Source of the DNA: an uncultured Cyclobacteriaceae bacterium
GTDB taxonomy: Bacteria > Bacteroidota > Bacteroidia > Cytophagales > Cyclobacteriaceae
Reading direction: 5' to 3'
Length of the DNA: 64,000 nucleotides
NCBI GenBank assembly: GCA_937146645.1
Contig: CAKZRQ010000017.1
Span: 1-64,000 of the forward strand
Under the pieces are notes generated by a model that was not told the origin of the DNA, searched no databases, and was given only the letters and a program-made list of their open reading frames with translations. Position 1 is the stretch's first letter; the number at the start of each line of letters is the position of its first letter. This document shows positions 27,481 to 36,528 of the stretch, one piece after another. The translations under genes were made by a program, and so were the position numbers.

Positions 27481-28800
27481 ATGGCTACCCGAGTTAATGA
27501 ACAGGAAACCATTCCGGTTTCCAAAGTCCAAAGAGCAGCAAAATTCATCCGCACCGGAGCGAAAGTAGGAGGGAATTATGTGAAGCATTACGCCAAGAAA
27601 ATGGTGAATCCTGAATTAGAGAAGGAAGCACTTCACGAAGAGAATGCCGCGGATATTTATAATTCGCTGAGTCAGTTAAAGGGTTCTGCTCTTAAAGTCG
27701 CTCAGATGATGTCCATGGACAAGAATCTTCTTCCCAGAGCCTATCAGGATAAGTTTACAATGGCTCAATATTCTGCGCCACCATTGAGTTATCCATTGGT
27801 TGTGAAAACCTTCAGGCAATATTTCGGTAAATCCCCTGAAAATATCTTTGACACCTTTACCAAGTCTGCAGTAAATGCGGCATCCATAGGTCAGGTTCAT
27901 CAAGCGACAATAAAAGATCATGTGTATGCCGTGAAGATTCAATATCCGGGAGTAGGAGATTCGGTTAGTTCGGATCTGAAATTGGTTCGTCCTTTTGCAC
28001 TCCGACTTCTGAATATGAATGAACGAGAGCTGGATCATTACATGGCAGAGGTGGAAGAGAAGCTTTTGGAAGAGACTGATTATGATCTTGAGATCCAAAG
28101 ATCAAGGGAGATTTCGGAGGCCTGTAGCCATATCCCAAATCTATTTTTCCCTAAATACTACGATGAGTATTCCTCAGAGAGAATCATCACCATGGATTGG
28201 ATTGAGGGTAATCACCTCAAAGAATGGTTAGAGACCAATCCAAGCCAGGAAATCCGAAATCAGGTAGGACAAGCGTTATGGGATTTTTACCATCATCAAG
28301 TTCATAATATCCAACAAGTTCATGCTGATCCTCATCCAGGTAATTTCATAGTTAAGCCTGATGGAGTTTTAGGAATTATTGATTTCGGATGTGTGAAAGT
28401 AATTCCTGAGGATTTCTATAATGGATATTTCTCATTGATAAAGAGAGATTTGCTCATCAATGAAGATGAGCTGAATCAAATCTTCTACGGGCTAGAGTTT
28501 ATTTCTGATAAGGATACGCCAGAAGAACAGGAGTATTTTAAAGGCGTGTTTAAAGAAATGATTTCCTTACTAGGAAAGCCGTTCCATGTCGACCGATTTG
28601 ATTTCTCAAATGATGACTTCTTTGAACAGATTTTCGAATTGGGAGATAGAATTTCGAATGACAAAATGTTCAAAAAATCCAAACAGGCCAGAGGGTCAAG
28701 ACATGGCCTTTATGTGAATCGAACCTACTTTGGACTGTATAATTTATTGAATCAGCTCGGTGCTGAAATTGAGACTACAAAACCTGATTGGTTGAAATAA
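27481..28800 (+). CDS. ABC1/AarF/UbiB family atypical protein kinase-like protein
   Basis: Atypical kinase-like ATPase of the UbiB/ADCK group, 439 residues. Visible family elements are the KxGQ-type helix, here LKGSALKVAQMMSMD, the alanine-rich nucleotide loop VNAASIGQVHQA with AVKIQYPGV, the HADPHPGNF catalytic loop and IIDFGCVK metal-binding motif. The usual C-terminal membrane helices of UbiB are not obvious, so it may be soluble or peripherally bound. Members support quinone synthesis or membrane-lipid homeostasis, but in this TetR-linked subgroup the function is unknown. It is followed directly by a bidirectional terminator. Confidence 0.88.
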   Translation: MATRVNEQETIPVSKVQRAAKFIRTGAKVGGNYVKHYAKKMVNPELEKEALHEENAADIYNSLSQLKGSALKVAQMMSMDKNLLPRAYQDKFTMAQYSAPPLSYPLVVKTFRQYFGKSPENIFDTFTKSAVNAASIGQVHQATIKDHVYAVKIQYPGVGDSVSSDLKLVRPFALRLLNMNERELDHYMAEVEEKLLEETDYDLEIQRSREISEACSHIPNLFFPKYYDEYSSERIITMDWIEGNHLKEWLETNPSQEIRNQVGQALWDFYHHQVHNIQQVHADPHPGNFIVKPDGVLGIIDFGCVKVIPEDFYNGYFSLIKRDLLINEDELNQIFYGLEFISDKDTPEEQEYFKGVFKEMISLLGKPFHVDRFDFSNDDFFEQIFELGDRISNDKMFKKSKQARGSRHGLYVNRTYFGLYNLLNQLGAEIETTKPDWLK

Positions 28801-28828
28801 AAAAGGGAGGCAATTGCCTCCCTTTTTT
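28801..28828. terminator. Bidirectional terminator between convergent genes
   Basis: AAAAGGGAGGC AATT GCCTCCCTTTT is a perfect palindrome with T-runs on both strands. It sits between the convergent ABC1 kinase and sorbosone-dehydrogenase-like genes, 29 bp apart. Confidence 0.9.
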
Positions 28829-28829
28829 G

Positions 28830-30029
28830 TTATCCTTTATAGGTCACTCTGTAGATGACATTTGCCAGGTCATCAGAGATGAGTAAACTGCCATCGGGTA
28901 GTTCTTGGACGTCTACTGGCCTTCCCCAAACTTCCTGTGAATCATCATCTAGCCATCCGGTGATGAAATCTTCTTCAGTGGCTATGCTTTGATCTCCAGA
29001 TTTTTGTGCAATGGTGACCGTATATCCAGATTTCTTTGATCTGTTCCATGATCCGTGCTTTGCTATAAAGATTTGATTTTTGAAGGTAGATGGAAACATC
29101 AAGCCTTCGTAGAATCTCATGCCAAGCGGAGCTACGTGTGCTCCTAGCTTTGCCGCAGGCTGAACATATGCAGACTGTCCTTCTCCAGCATTCCCAAATT
29201 CAGGATCCTTCACGGAGCCTTCATGCCAGTAAGGGTATCCAAAGTGCTGACCAGCTGAAGCTGCAACATTCAACTCACAATGTGGAATGTCATCTCCCAT
29301 CATGTCACGGCCATTATCTGTAAACCATAGATTTCCAGAAGCCGGATCCCAGTCGAATCCAACGGTATTTCTTACCCCATGGGCGTAAACTTCCGGCGTG
29401 GGATTATCCTTGCTGACATCGATTCTGGTGATCGAAGCGAATACTTCATCCTCAGACTCACAAATATTACAAGGTGCACCTACTGGCACGTAAAGCATGC
29501 CATCAGGACCAAAGGCAATGAATTTCCATCCATGATGACCTTCCTCAGGGTATGCGTCATAAATAACCTCATAAGTAGGGTTTCCCAAGTTGGACTCGAT
29601 ATCTGGAAATTTTAGGATTCGACTAACTTCCGCAACATAAAGATCTCCATCTTTAAAGGCAACTCCATTTGGCATTCTTAAATCGCTGGCGAGGGTAAAT
29701 CTTTTGTCGGCTTTTCCGTCAGAATCACTGTCTACTAAAGCGTAAACTTTGTCTTCATGTCGATTCCCAACGAAAATGGTTCCGTTGTCAGAGATAGTCA
29801 TTGATCTGGCATTGGGTACATCAGCTGCCCAAATATCTATTTCAAAGCCTTGAGGTAGATTGAGTTTATTTAAATCTAAATCTGAAGTTGCGGTAGAAAT
29901 ATCCACCATATTTTCTCCTGCTAATACCGGCTCCGAAGTCATTTCTTTGGACTCTCCAGTTTGGCAGGATGATAGAATAGTCACTGTCAGTGCAATTAAA
30001 GCCAGCCAGGTCAAGTTTAATTTTTTCAT
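28830..30029 (-). CDS. PQQ-type glucose/sorbosone dehydrogenase-like lipoprotein
   Basis: Predicted periplasmic six-bladed beta-propeller related to soluble PQQ sugar dehydrogenases and L-sorbosone dehydrogenase. The 399-residue product has lipoprotein signal MKKLNLTWLALIALTVTILSSC with Cys22. Family landmarks are LPQGFEIDIWAADVPNARSM, GPDGMLYVPVGAPCNICESE, HGVRNTVGFDWDPASGNLWF with TDNGRD, and KHGSWNRSKKSGY. The CNIC pair is unusual. Whether it binds PQQ is not visible; many Bacteroidota relatives lack a known substrate. It is divergent from the ABC-F gene. Confidence 0.85.
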   Translation of the reverse strand: MKKLNLTWLALIALTVTILSSCQTGESKEMTSEPVLAGENMVDISTATSDLDLNKLNLPQGFEIDIWAADVPNARSMTISDNGTIFVGNRHEDKVYALVDSDSDGKADKRFTLASDLRMPNGVAFKDGDLYVAEVSRILKFPDIESNLGNPTYEVIYDAYPEEGHHGWKFIAFGPDGMLYVPVGAPCNICESEDEVFASITRIDVSKDNPTPEVYAHGVRNTVGFDWDPASGNLWFTDNGRDMMGDDIPHCELNVAASAGQHFGYPYWHEGSVKDPEFGNAGEGQSAYVQPAAKLGAHVAPLGMRFYEGLMFPSTFKNQIFIAKHGSWNRSKKSGYTVTIAQKSGDQSIATEEDFITGWLDDDSQEVWGRPVDVQELPDGSLLISDDLANVIYRVTYKG

Positions 30030-30106
30030 ATTTGATTCATTTCAAGTTCGAAATTTACTCATTTGATATTATTCGGGAAACTCGATTTTATCAGCGGGTT
30101 AATCTT

Positions 30107-30114
30107 TATTTTTG
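30107..30114 (+). promoter_or_regulatory. Promoter -7 element of the ABC-F gene, very close to the start codon
   Basis: TATTTTTG matches TAnnTTTG exactly and ends three bases before ATG 30118. No good TTTG is seen 19-21 bases upstream (GATTTTA is the nearest). If active, it would give a leaderless or nearly leaderless mRNA. Confidence 0.5.
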
Positions 30115-30117
30115 CGC

Positions 30118-32058
30118 ATGCTTTCGATTAGTAACCTATCGTATTACATCGGTGGACGCCCACTTTACGAGAATGCGAACCTTCATATTAAACCTAAGGA
30201 TAAGATTGGTCTAGTCGGCCAAAATGGGACGGGTAAGTCTACTTTACTGAAGATCATTCATGGAGAGTATCAGCCCAGTTCAGGAGAAGTTCAAAAAGCG
30301 AAGGATTGCTCCATTGGATTCTTAAATCAAGATTTACTTTCCTATCTCTCTGATGATAGCATTCTGGATGTTGCTCTTGAGGCTTTTCAAGAAGTATTGT
30401 CTCTTCAGGATGAAATTGATGAGGTGCTTAAGCAAATGGAGTCGGACTATTCAGAAGAGATCATGAATAGGCTGGCCTCTCTGCAGGATAAGTTCGAAGC
30501 GAATGAAGGATATACGTTAAAGGCCAAGGCTGCCGAGGTTTTAGCCGGAATCGGGTTTTCAGATGCTGATTTATCCAAGCCTTTAAGAACCTTTTCAGGA
30601 GGATGGAGAATGCGAGTGATGCTTGCGAAGCTTCTTCTGGAAAAACCTGCGCTTTTGCTTTTGGATGAGCCTACCAACCACCTGGATTTGCCCTCCATCC
30701 AATGGGTAGAGAATTATCTAAAGACCTATGAAGGCGCCGTAGTTGTGGTTTCTCACGATCAGACTTTTCTTGATAACTGCATCAGTAGTACGGTAGAGGT
30801 AGCCAATCTGAGTTTAACACTGTATTCTGGCAATTACTCTTTTTACAAAAAAGAGAAGAAAGAGCGGATGGAGATTCAGCAGAATGCTTATGAGAATCAG
30901 CAGCAGATGATCAAGCAGACTGAAAGGTTTATTGAGCGCTTTCGCGCCAAAGCTACTAAGTCTAACCAAGTCCAATCTCGGATCAAAGCACTGGATAGGA
31001 TGGAGAAGGTCCATGAAGTGGTGGATGATGAGGTGAACGTAAATTTTCAATTCAAATTTTCCCAACGATCGGGTAGGGATGTGGTCGTTCTCGATGAGAT
31101 ATCGAAGGCCTATGGAGATAATTTAATTTTTGAGGGGACTACTGCAAGAATCGAAAGAGGGGATAAGATTGCGCTGATTGGGGCGAATGGAAAAGGAAAA
31201 TCTACGATACTTAGGATTATTGATGGGTCTGAGACTTTCACAGGAGATAGGACTCAAGGACATAATGTCATCAAATCGTTTTTTGCTCAACATCAGCTAG
31301 AAGCTTTGACTCTCGATAATGAGATCATTCAGGAAATGTCTCAGGCTGGCAGTCAAAAAACCGAGATGGAGCTTCGAAGCGTCCTTGGATGTTTCTTATT
31401 CACCAATGATGATGTCTTTAAGAAAATTAAAGTTCTATCAGGTGGAGAAAAGTCGAGAGTTGCGCTGGCCAAAACCTTAATTTCTCAAGCTAATTTTCTC
31501 CTTCTTGATGAGCCCACGAATCACCTGGATTTCCAATCGGTAAACATTCTCATTCAGGCACTGAATCAGTACGAAGGTACCTTTGTGACTGTATCCCATG
31601 ATAGGCATTTTATTCAGGGTGTAGCTAATAAGATTTGGTATATCGAGGATCATGAGATCAAAGAGTATCCCGGAACCTATGCTGAATACGAATACTGGAA
31701 GTCTCAGCAAGTACAACCGAACGGCAAATCTGAAAAAGCGAAAAAGAGCCAGAAGAAACCAGTTCAAAAGAAAAAAGACTTCAATCAGAATGAAGTTAGG
31801 CAGGCTAAGAACGAATTGAGAAAGCTTCAGTCGGATCTTGAGAAAATAGAAGTGCAGATCGAGACCTTGGAGGCGGAGAAAAAAAGACTTTCTGAAGAGA
31901 TGAGTAATCCTGAAATCTATCAAGATGAGACGAAATCACAAGAAGTGAATTCTGGGTTTGCGAAAGCAGAGAAAGAGCTTTCGGAATTGAATTCAAATTG
32001 GGAATCCATCGTGGATCGAATTAGCGATTTGGAAGAAAAAGTGACTCAGTTGGGATGA
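30118..32058 (+). CDS. ABC-F family ATP-binding protein
   Basis: Soluble twin-ATPase ABC-F protein of 646 residues, a class that binds the ribosomal E site and adjusts translation. It has two nucleotide-binding domains with Walker A motifs GQNGTGKST and GANGKGKST, signatures FSGGWRMRV and LSGGEKSRV, and two copies of LLLDEPTNHLD. The interdomain linker (about 240-310) is charged and helical. A lysine-rich segment (EKAKKSQKKPVQKKK) and C-terminal coiled coil (about 555-645) resemble Uup/YfmR-type members. No transmembrane partner is present, arguing against export. ATG 30118 is preferred over an in-frame TTG at 30112 that lies inside the -7 promoter element. Its stop overlaps the next gene by four bases (ATGA). 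Confidence 0.93.
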   Translation: MLSISNLSYYIGGRPLYENANLHIKPKDKIGLVGQNGTGKSTLLKIIHGEYQPSSGEVQKAKDCSIGFLNQDLLSYLSDDSILDVALEAFQEVLSLQDEIDEVLKQMESDYSEEIMNRLASLQDKFEANEGYTLKAKAAEVLAGIGFSDADLSKPLRTFSGGWRMRVMLAKLLLEKPALLLLDEPTNHLDLPSIQWVENYLKTYEGAVVVVSHDQTFLDNCISSTVEVANLSLTLYSGNYSFYKKEKKERMEIQQNAYENQQQMIKQTERFIERFRAKATKSNQVQSRIKALDRMEKVHEVVDDEVNVNFQFKFSQRSGRDVVVLDEISKAYGDNLIFEGTTARIERGDKIALIGANGKGKSTILRIIDGSETFTGDRTQGHNVIKSFFAQHQLEALTLDNEIIQEMSQAGSQKTEMELRSVLGCFLFTNDDVFKKIKVLSGGEKSRVALAKTLISQANFLLLDEPTNHLDFQSVNILIQALNQYEGTFVTVSHDRHFIQGVANKIWYIEDHEIKEYPGTYAEYEYWKSQQVQPNGKSEKAKKSQKKPVQKKKDFNQNEVRQAKNELRKLQSDLEKIEVQIETLEAEKKRLSEEMSNPEIYQDETKSQEVNSGFAKAEKELSELNSNWESIVDRISDLEEKVTQLG

Positions 32059-33332
32059 GGAATTTGATGAGTTTATGTCTACTCTTTGGAGCTATGCTCT
32101 CATTTCACATGAGTATTGCTCAAACCGAAAATAAGGTTTACAAAGACCATATTCAGTCAGTTCGGTTATTTCCTCTGGGAACAGAAGTTTATGGGCAGTT
32201 AGATTCACCTGTGATTCCATTGAGAGGAAATAAGCCCTTAATACTTTTCTTTGATGATATCGCTTATGACCCAGCACAATATCAACTGAAGTTGATCCAT
32301 TGTGATGCAGACTGGCAACCTTCCCAGCTCAGAGATAATGATTTCTTGACGGTCTTCAATGAGTTTAATATCCAAGATTACACTTATTCTATTGATACTC
32401 GTGTACCTTACATTCATTACAAGTTCAGATTGCCTAACGTAACAAAATCAGGTAATTATGTTCTAAAGGTCTATGCAGGAAGGGATGAAGATAATGTCAT
32501 GTTTACCAAAAGATTCATGGTGTATGAAAATCTCTTTGCAACTGCTGCAGCGGTGGTTCCACCATCTGAGACGTTGAACCGCCAGCAAAACCAGCAAATC
32601 AATACCATAATTAACTATTCCAAAGGTGAAGTCATGGACCCAGCTTCCCAGGTCACGGTAGTCCTACGGCAAAACCAAAGATGGGATAATGCGAAGATTT
32701 TGAAGAAGCCAACATTCCTTAATCAAAGCAGTAAAATCATGCGCTTCGAAAGTTTTGAGGGTGAAAATACCTTCAAAGCAGGTAATGAATTTAGGTTCGT
32801 TGACTTGAGGTTTATCCGAGCTACTGGGGTAAATATTTCGAGCATTAAAGTAGATACGGACAGAATCGATGCCATGGCAAGCATAGATGTGCCCCGGGAA
32901 AAAGAGCCATACTCTCAATATCTGGATTTAAATGGCCAATATTTAGTTTATACCAATGATAGGCCCTCAGGAAATCATGAGGTAGAAAGCGAATACATAT
33001 TGACAACATTTAATCTTTCTATTCCAAAAACTTCACGACCAGTTTACCTTCTTGGTAGCATGACTGGTTGGGGAGATGACGTTCAAAGTGAAATGACTTG
33101 GAATGATGAGTTTAAGGTTTATCAAACCACAGTCTTTCTTAAGCAAGGTTGGTATGATTACCAATATGCATTTAAAACTCAATATGGAGAGTTTGATACC
33201 TTCCCATTTGAAGGCAGTCATTTTGAAACGGAAAATGAGTACGAGATTTTAGTCTATTTTAGAAATCTTGGTTCACGTTATGATCAACTCGTGGGCTATG
33301 TCTACCTCCAACCCAATAGAAGAAGATTATAA
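32055..33332 (+). CDS. Type IX secretion system plug protein-like (DUF5103 family)
   Basis: Exported 425-residue protein with a signal peptide (about 1-22, ending SIAQT). It matches the DUF5103 family, which includes the plug protein that seals the SprA translocon of the type IX secretion system. Typical stretches are VRLFPLGTEVYGQLDSPVIP, LILFFDDIAYDPAQYQLKLI with HCDADWQPSQL, and YTYSIDTRVPYIHYKFRLPN, plus a C-terminal beta-rich domain (SRPVYLLGSMTGWGDDVQSE; GWYDYQYAFKTQYGEFDTFP). It is translationally coupled to the ABC-F gene. No other type IX genes are nearby, apart from a PorV-like barrel at 61577-62386. Confidence 0.82.
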   Translation: MRNLMSLCLLFGAMLSFHMSIAQTENKVYKDHIQSVRLFPLGTEVYGQLDSPVIPLRGNKPLILFFDDIAYDPAQYQLKLIHCDADWQPSQLRDNDFLTVFNEFNIQDYTYSIDTRVPYIHYKFRLPNVTKSGNYVLKVYAGRDEDNVMFTKRFMVYENLFATAAAVVPPSETLNRQQNQQINTIINYSKGEVMDPASQVTVVLRQNQRWDNAKILKKPTFLNQSSKIMRFESFEGENTFKAGNEFRFVDLRFIRATGVNISSIKVDTDRIDAMASIDVPREKEPYSQYLDLNGQYLVYTNDRPSGNHEVESEYILTTFNLSIPKTSRPVYLLGSMTGWGDDVQSEMTWNDEFKVYQTTVFLKQGWYDYQYAFKTQYGEFDTFPFEGSHFETENEYEILVYFRNLGSRYDQLVGYVYLQPNRRRL

Positions 33333-33356
33333 AAAAAGCCTTCAAAATTGAAGGCT
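33331..33356 (-). terminator. Terminator for the leftward cas6/ychF unit
   Basis: AGCCTTCAA (33337-33345) and TTGAAGGCT (33348-33356) form a perfect stem, with the T-run on the minus strand. It lies just past the cas6 stop and also marks the 3' end of the plug gene. Confidence 0.8.
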
Positions 33357-33362
33357 AATAGT

Positions 33363-34241
33363 TTATTCTGTTTCTGAGGATTCTCCATTCGAAGGAGCTA
33401 CATTTTCCCGATGCCTTTCGGATGGTCGGTAAGGTACAAATCCCTCTCTTTTAAACTTATAAGTTTTTGTCCTTTCACCTGAAGGATGATTTGCTAAGTC
33501 TAGCATCCCGAACCCTTTGTGGGTAAATGCGCCTAATCCGCATTTGAAAACGAAATCCTGAACTTCTGGAGCTGCGTAAAGGGTAAAAGGCAAGGTATAA
33601 CCACGCACTTCATACTTAACATCCATATCATATACCGAATAGATTCTAGCGAACTTCTTCTGTTGTTCCTTTAGTCTATTGACGTAGACCATGTCAGGAA
33701 CAACCTGAAATTTAAAGAAGGATTCCATTTGCTCTGGACTATACCATCCAGACCGTTCCATTCTTGTCAGGGTAGATTCGTATAAAAGATCTGAAAATTC
33801 ATCAGTGTCTGGGTTGATGAATCTTTTACCAGTTTCTTCATTAAATGCAGGTGTGATTAAAACTAAAGGTGAAATGCAAACAAATTTATTATGCGATTCC
33901 AAGTTTGGTTCTACTTCAATTTCAGTGTATTCCGGTACTAAGATTAAATTTCCTAGTTCCACTTTAGACATAGCAAACACCTGCTCTAAAATGTAATCCA
34001 TGAAATCCTCACTTTCTGATGCTAGTACGAGGGTGACCAGGCTGGAATAGTAATGAAGACCACTTCGGCTAATTTTGGTTTGGCCTTTCAGGCCAGAAAA
34101 ATTGAAATAATGATAATTGTAAAACTCCTCTTTTCCACCTTTTACTATCAGACCTTTTAGAAATTGGGCCAGAATATATTGGTGATGGAAAGGCAAATAG
34201 GAGCCTTTGTTTTTTAGGGAAAATATCAGTCTAACTCTCAC
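33363..34241 (-). CDS. cas6: Stand-alone Cas6-family CRISPR RNA endonuclease-like protein
   Basis: Cas6-type RAMP protein, 292 residues from GTG 34241, where the product begins MRVRLIFSLKNKG like known Cas6 proteins; a longer frame to ATG 34364 would overlap ychF and is rejected. N-terminal LPFHHQYILAQFLKGLI and FNFSGLKGQTK, and the C-terminal glycine-rich loop KCGLGAFTHKGFGMLDL, are hallmarks of the two ferredoxin-like domains. Aligned from memory to Pyrococcus furiosus Cas6, the catalytic His46 position seems to be Glu, with a His at residue 44 nearby, so activity is uncertain. No CRISPR array or other cas gene is in the window. It is 91 bp downstream of ychF and ends at a terminator. The 50 C-terminal residues are charged and probably disordered. 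Confidence 0.85.
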   Translation of the reverse strand: MRVRLIFSLKNKGSYLPFHHQYILAQFLKGLIVKGGKEEFYNYHYFNFSGLKGQTKISRSGLHYYSSLVTLVLASESEDFMDYILEQVFAMSKVELGNLILVPEYTEIEVEPNLESHNKFVCISPLVLITPAFNEETGKRFINPDTDEFSDLLYESTLTRMERSGWYSPEQMESFFKFQVVPDMVYVNRLKEQQKKFARIYSVYDMDVKYEVRGYTLPFTLYAAPEVQDFVFKCGLGAFTHKGFGMLDLANHPSGERTKTYKFKREGFVPYRPSERHRENVAPSNGESSETE

Positions 34242-34332
34242 GGCGATTAAAAATTGTTGAGATAATAAATATTGAAAACTCGATATGGGTGAATAAACGA
34301 GCCTTAAAAGTACGTTTTTTTTGCTGAAATTG

Positions 34333-35430
34333 TTATACGTTGAATCTAAAATGCATGATATCACCGTCTTGAACTACATATTCCTTTCCTTCAATTGCAA
34401 TTTTTCCATTATCTCTGCAAGCAGCTTCAGTCTTGAAATTTTCGTAATCATCTAGTTTAATTACCTCTGCTTTTATAAAGCCACGTTCAAAATCTGTGTG
34501 TATTACACCAGCCGCTTGTGGCGCTTTCCAACCTCTTTTTATGGTCCATGCACGCACTTCTTTTGGACCCGCAGTGAAATAGGTGATTAGATCTAATAGG
34601 TGATAGGCAGCAGCGATTAATCTGTTTAATCCACTCTCCTTGAGCCCATACTCTTCGAGGAACATGGCTTTTTCTTCTGGGTCATCAAATTCAGCAATTT
34701 GAGATTCTATAGCTCCACAAAGGACAACTACTTCCGCATTTTCATCCTTGACTTCAGCCTTCAGATTTTCTACGTGTTCATTCGTACCGCCAATAGTTTC
34801 TTCATCTACATTAGCCACATATAGGACTGGTTTGATAGTAAGAAGCTGGAGATCTTTTATGATATGTAAATCTTCTTTTTCTATATCTACCGATCTGGCA
34901 TTTTTTCCTGCCTGAAGAGTTTCTTGAAAGGACTTTAGAATACCCAGCTCATGCTTGGCTTTGGCATCACCGGATTTAGCAATTTTATCTATTCTAGATA
35001 TCCTCTTTTCAACGGATTCTAAATCCTTCAGCTGGAGTTCAGTGTCGATTACCTCCTTATCGAAGATCGGATCTACATTTCCTGCCACATGAACTACATT
35101 TTCATCTTCAAAGCATCTCACAACGTGAATGATCGCATCTACCTCCCGGATGTTTGCCAAGAATTTATTCCCAAGTCCTTCGCCCTTACTGGCTCCTTTC
35201 ACTAAACCGGCGATATCTACAAATTCAATCACGGTCGGAAGAAGCTTTTCTGGGTTAACCAGATCTTGCAAAACATTAAGTCTTTGATCAGGAACCGTCA
35301 CAACTCCCACATTGGGTTCTATGGTACAAAAAGGAAAGTTTGCTGCTTCTGCTTTTGCGCTTGAAAGCGCATTAAATAGAGTGGATTTCCCTACGTTTGG
35401 AAGACCCACGATGCCACACTGTAAAGCCAT
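34333..35430 (-). CDS. ychF: Redox-regulated ATPase YchF (Obg-related)
   Basis: Universal P-loop ATPase of the Obg family that associates with ribosomes. The 365 residues show G1 GLPNVGKSTLFNALSSAKAE, G3 DIAGLVKGASKGEGLGNKFL and a NVDE motif in place of the GTP-specific NKxD, typical of ATP-preferring YchF. The C-terminal TGS-like region is complete (TAGPKEVRAWTIKRG through GDIMHFRFNV). The gene begins four bases after the stop of the AI-2E permease gene on the same strand. Confidence 0.96.
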   Translation of the reverse strand: MALQCGIVGLPNVGKSTLFNALSSAKAEAANFPFCTIEPNVGVVTVPDQRLNVLQDLVNPEKLLPTVIEFVDIAGLVKGASKGEGLGNKFLANIREVDAIIHVVRCFEDENVVHVAGNVDPIFDKEVIDTELQLKDLESVEKRISRIDKIAKSGDAKAKHELGILKSFQETLQAGKNARSVDIEKEDLHIIKDLQLLTIKPVLYVANVDEETIGGTNEHVENLKAEVKDENAEVVVLCGAIESQIAEFDDPEEKAMFLEEYGLKESGLNRLIAAAYHLLDLITYFTAGPKEVRAWTIKRGWKAPQAAGVIHTDFERGFIKAEVIKLDDYENFKTEAACRDNGKIAIEGKEYVVQDGDIMHFRFNV

Positions 35431-35434
35431 TAGA

Positions 35435-36520
35435 CTACTTTAGTTTGAAGATTCTGTAAGACTTATACCCTTGATAGAATTCGATGATTGCTACTCTAAA
35501 AATGGTATAAACAGGGATGGCGAAAATCATTCCGGCTACCCCTGCAATTTTTGCCCCGGCAAAGATAACAACAAAAATCTCAAGAGGGTGTGCTTTTACC
35601 GATTTTGAAAAAATCATGGGTTGTAGAAAAATGTTATCCGTCACCTGAACCACTCCAAAAACGGCCAGTATTTTTATGATTAGGAAGTTTAGTTGACTTC
35701 CGGTTTCATAATCTCCCGTGGAAAGACCTACTATTATTCCAAAAGTGGAGCCTAAAAGAGGACCTGCATAAGGAATAAGGTTTGCCACTGCTGCAAAAAG
35801 AGCAATGGTCAGAGCATAGTCCACACCTACCAGTGTCAACCCTAGACTAGCTATGGAGAAAATAGCTAAAACTTGAAGTAAAAGTCCTGTGAGGTAATTT
35901 GAAAGAAGCTTTTCGATCTTAGTTATTGTCGCTACAGATAGCTCGAAATAGGCGTTTGGGATTAAATTTAACAGATTTCTTCTGAGTAGCCCATTCTCTA
36001 GTAGAAGGAAAAAAGTTATAAACGCTACTGCTAAGAGGCCAATGAGAAGGGTAGTGGTGGTATTAATGATGCCACTAATAAAGCTGCCAATATTGATCTC
36101 GCTAACCGCTGCGATAAAAGCTTCTTTTATTTGGTCAAAAAGGAGCCCAGGCCTGTTTTCAAGTAATTCATACTTAAAGAGAAATACTTCCACTTTGGAT
36201 ACTGGTATCTTAATTCTTTCATAAATTCCTTCCAGATCGATCTCACGCAATACCGTAATCTGATTATTAATCAGAGGAAAAAACAAAAAGGAAAGGAGTA
36301 CCAAAACCGAAATGATTGACAGGTAGGAAAGAAGAACTGCAGACCATCGCGGGATATGCTGGCCCAGCAAATGGAATTCATGTAACTGATTCGTCAAAGG
36401 ACGAAGTATCGCAGAAAGAATAAGCGATAAAATGAAAAATGATGTGATATCTGAAAAGTACCATCCAAAAAGGCAGAACAATAGGATGAAGAGGATGGTG
36501 TAAATAAAGAATCTCTGCAT
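35435..36520 (-). CDS. AI-2E family transporter (permease), first copy
   Basis: Inner-membrane protein of 361 residues of the AI-2E/PerM family, with about seven to eight hydrophobic segments, a central hydrophilic stretch (about 85-140) and the conserved VANLIPYAGPLLGSTFGIIV and FVVIFAGAKIAGVAGMIFA regions. Family members export small molecules or ions; actual autoinducer-2 transport is not implied. A terminator hairpin ends 13 bp upstream of the ATG, so the gene needs read-through or a promoter inside that short gap. A second, distinct family member is at 48236-49360. Confidence 0.9.
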   Translation of the reverse strand: MQRFFIYTILFILLFCLFGWYFSDITSFFILSLILSAILRPLTNQLHEFHLLGQHIPRWSAVLLSYLSIISVLVLLSFLFFPLINNQITVLREIDLEGIYERIKIPVSKVEVFLFKYELLENRPGLLFDQIKEAFIAAVSEINIGSFISGIINTTTTLLIGLLAVAFITFFLLLENGLLRRNLLNLIPNAYFELSVATITKIEKLLSNYLTGLLLQVLAIFSIASLGLTLVGVDYALTIALFAAVANLIPYAGPLLGSTFGIIVGLSTGDYETGSQLNFLIIKILAVFGVVQVTDNIFLQPMIFSKSVKAHPLEIFVVIFAGAKIAGVAGMIFAIPVYTIFRVAIIEFYQGYKSYRIFKLK

Positions 36521-36528
36521 AAATGAAT

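Noticed and set aside
34242-34364. Longer Cas6 start at ATG 34364
   Set aside because: It would overlap ychF and add about 41 residues with no Cas6 likeness before the natural MRVRLIFSL start.
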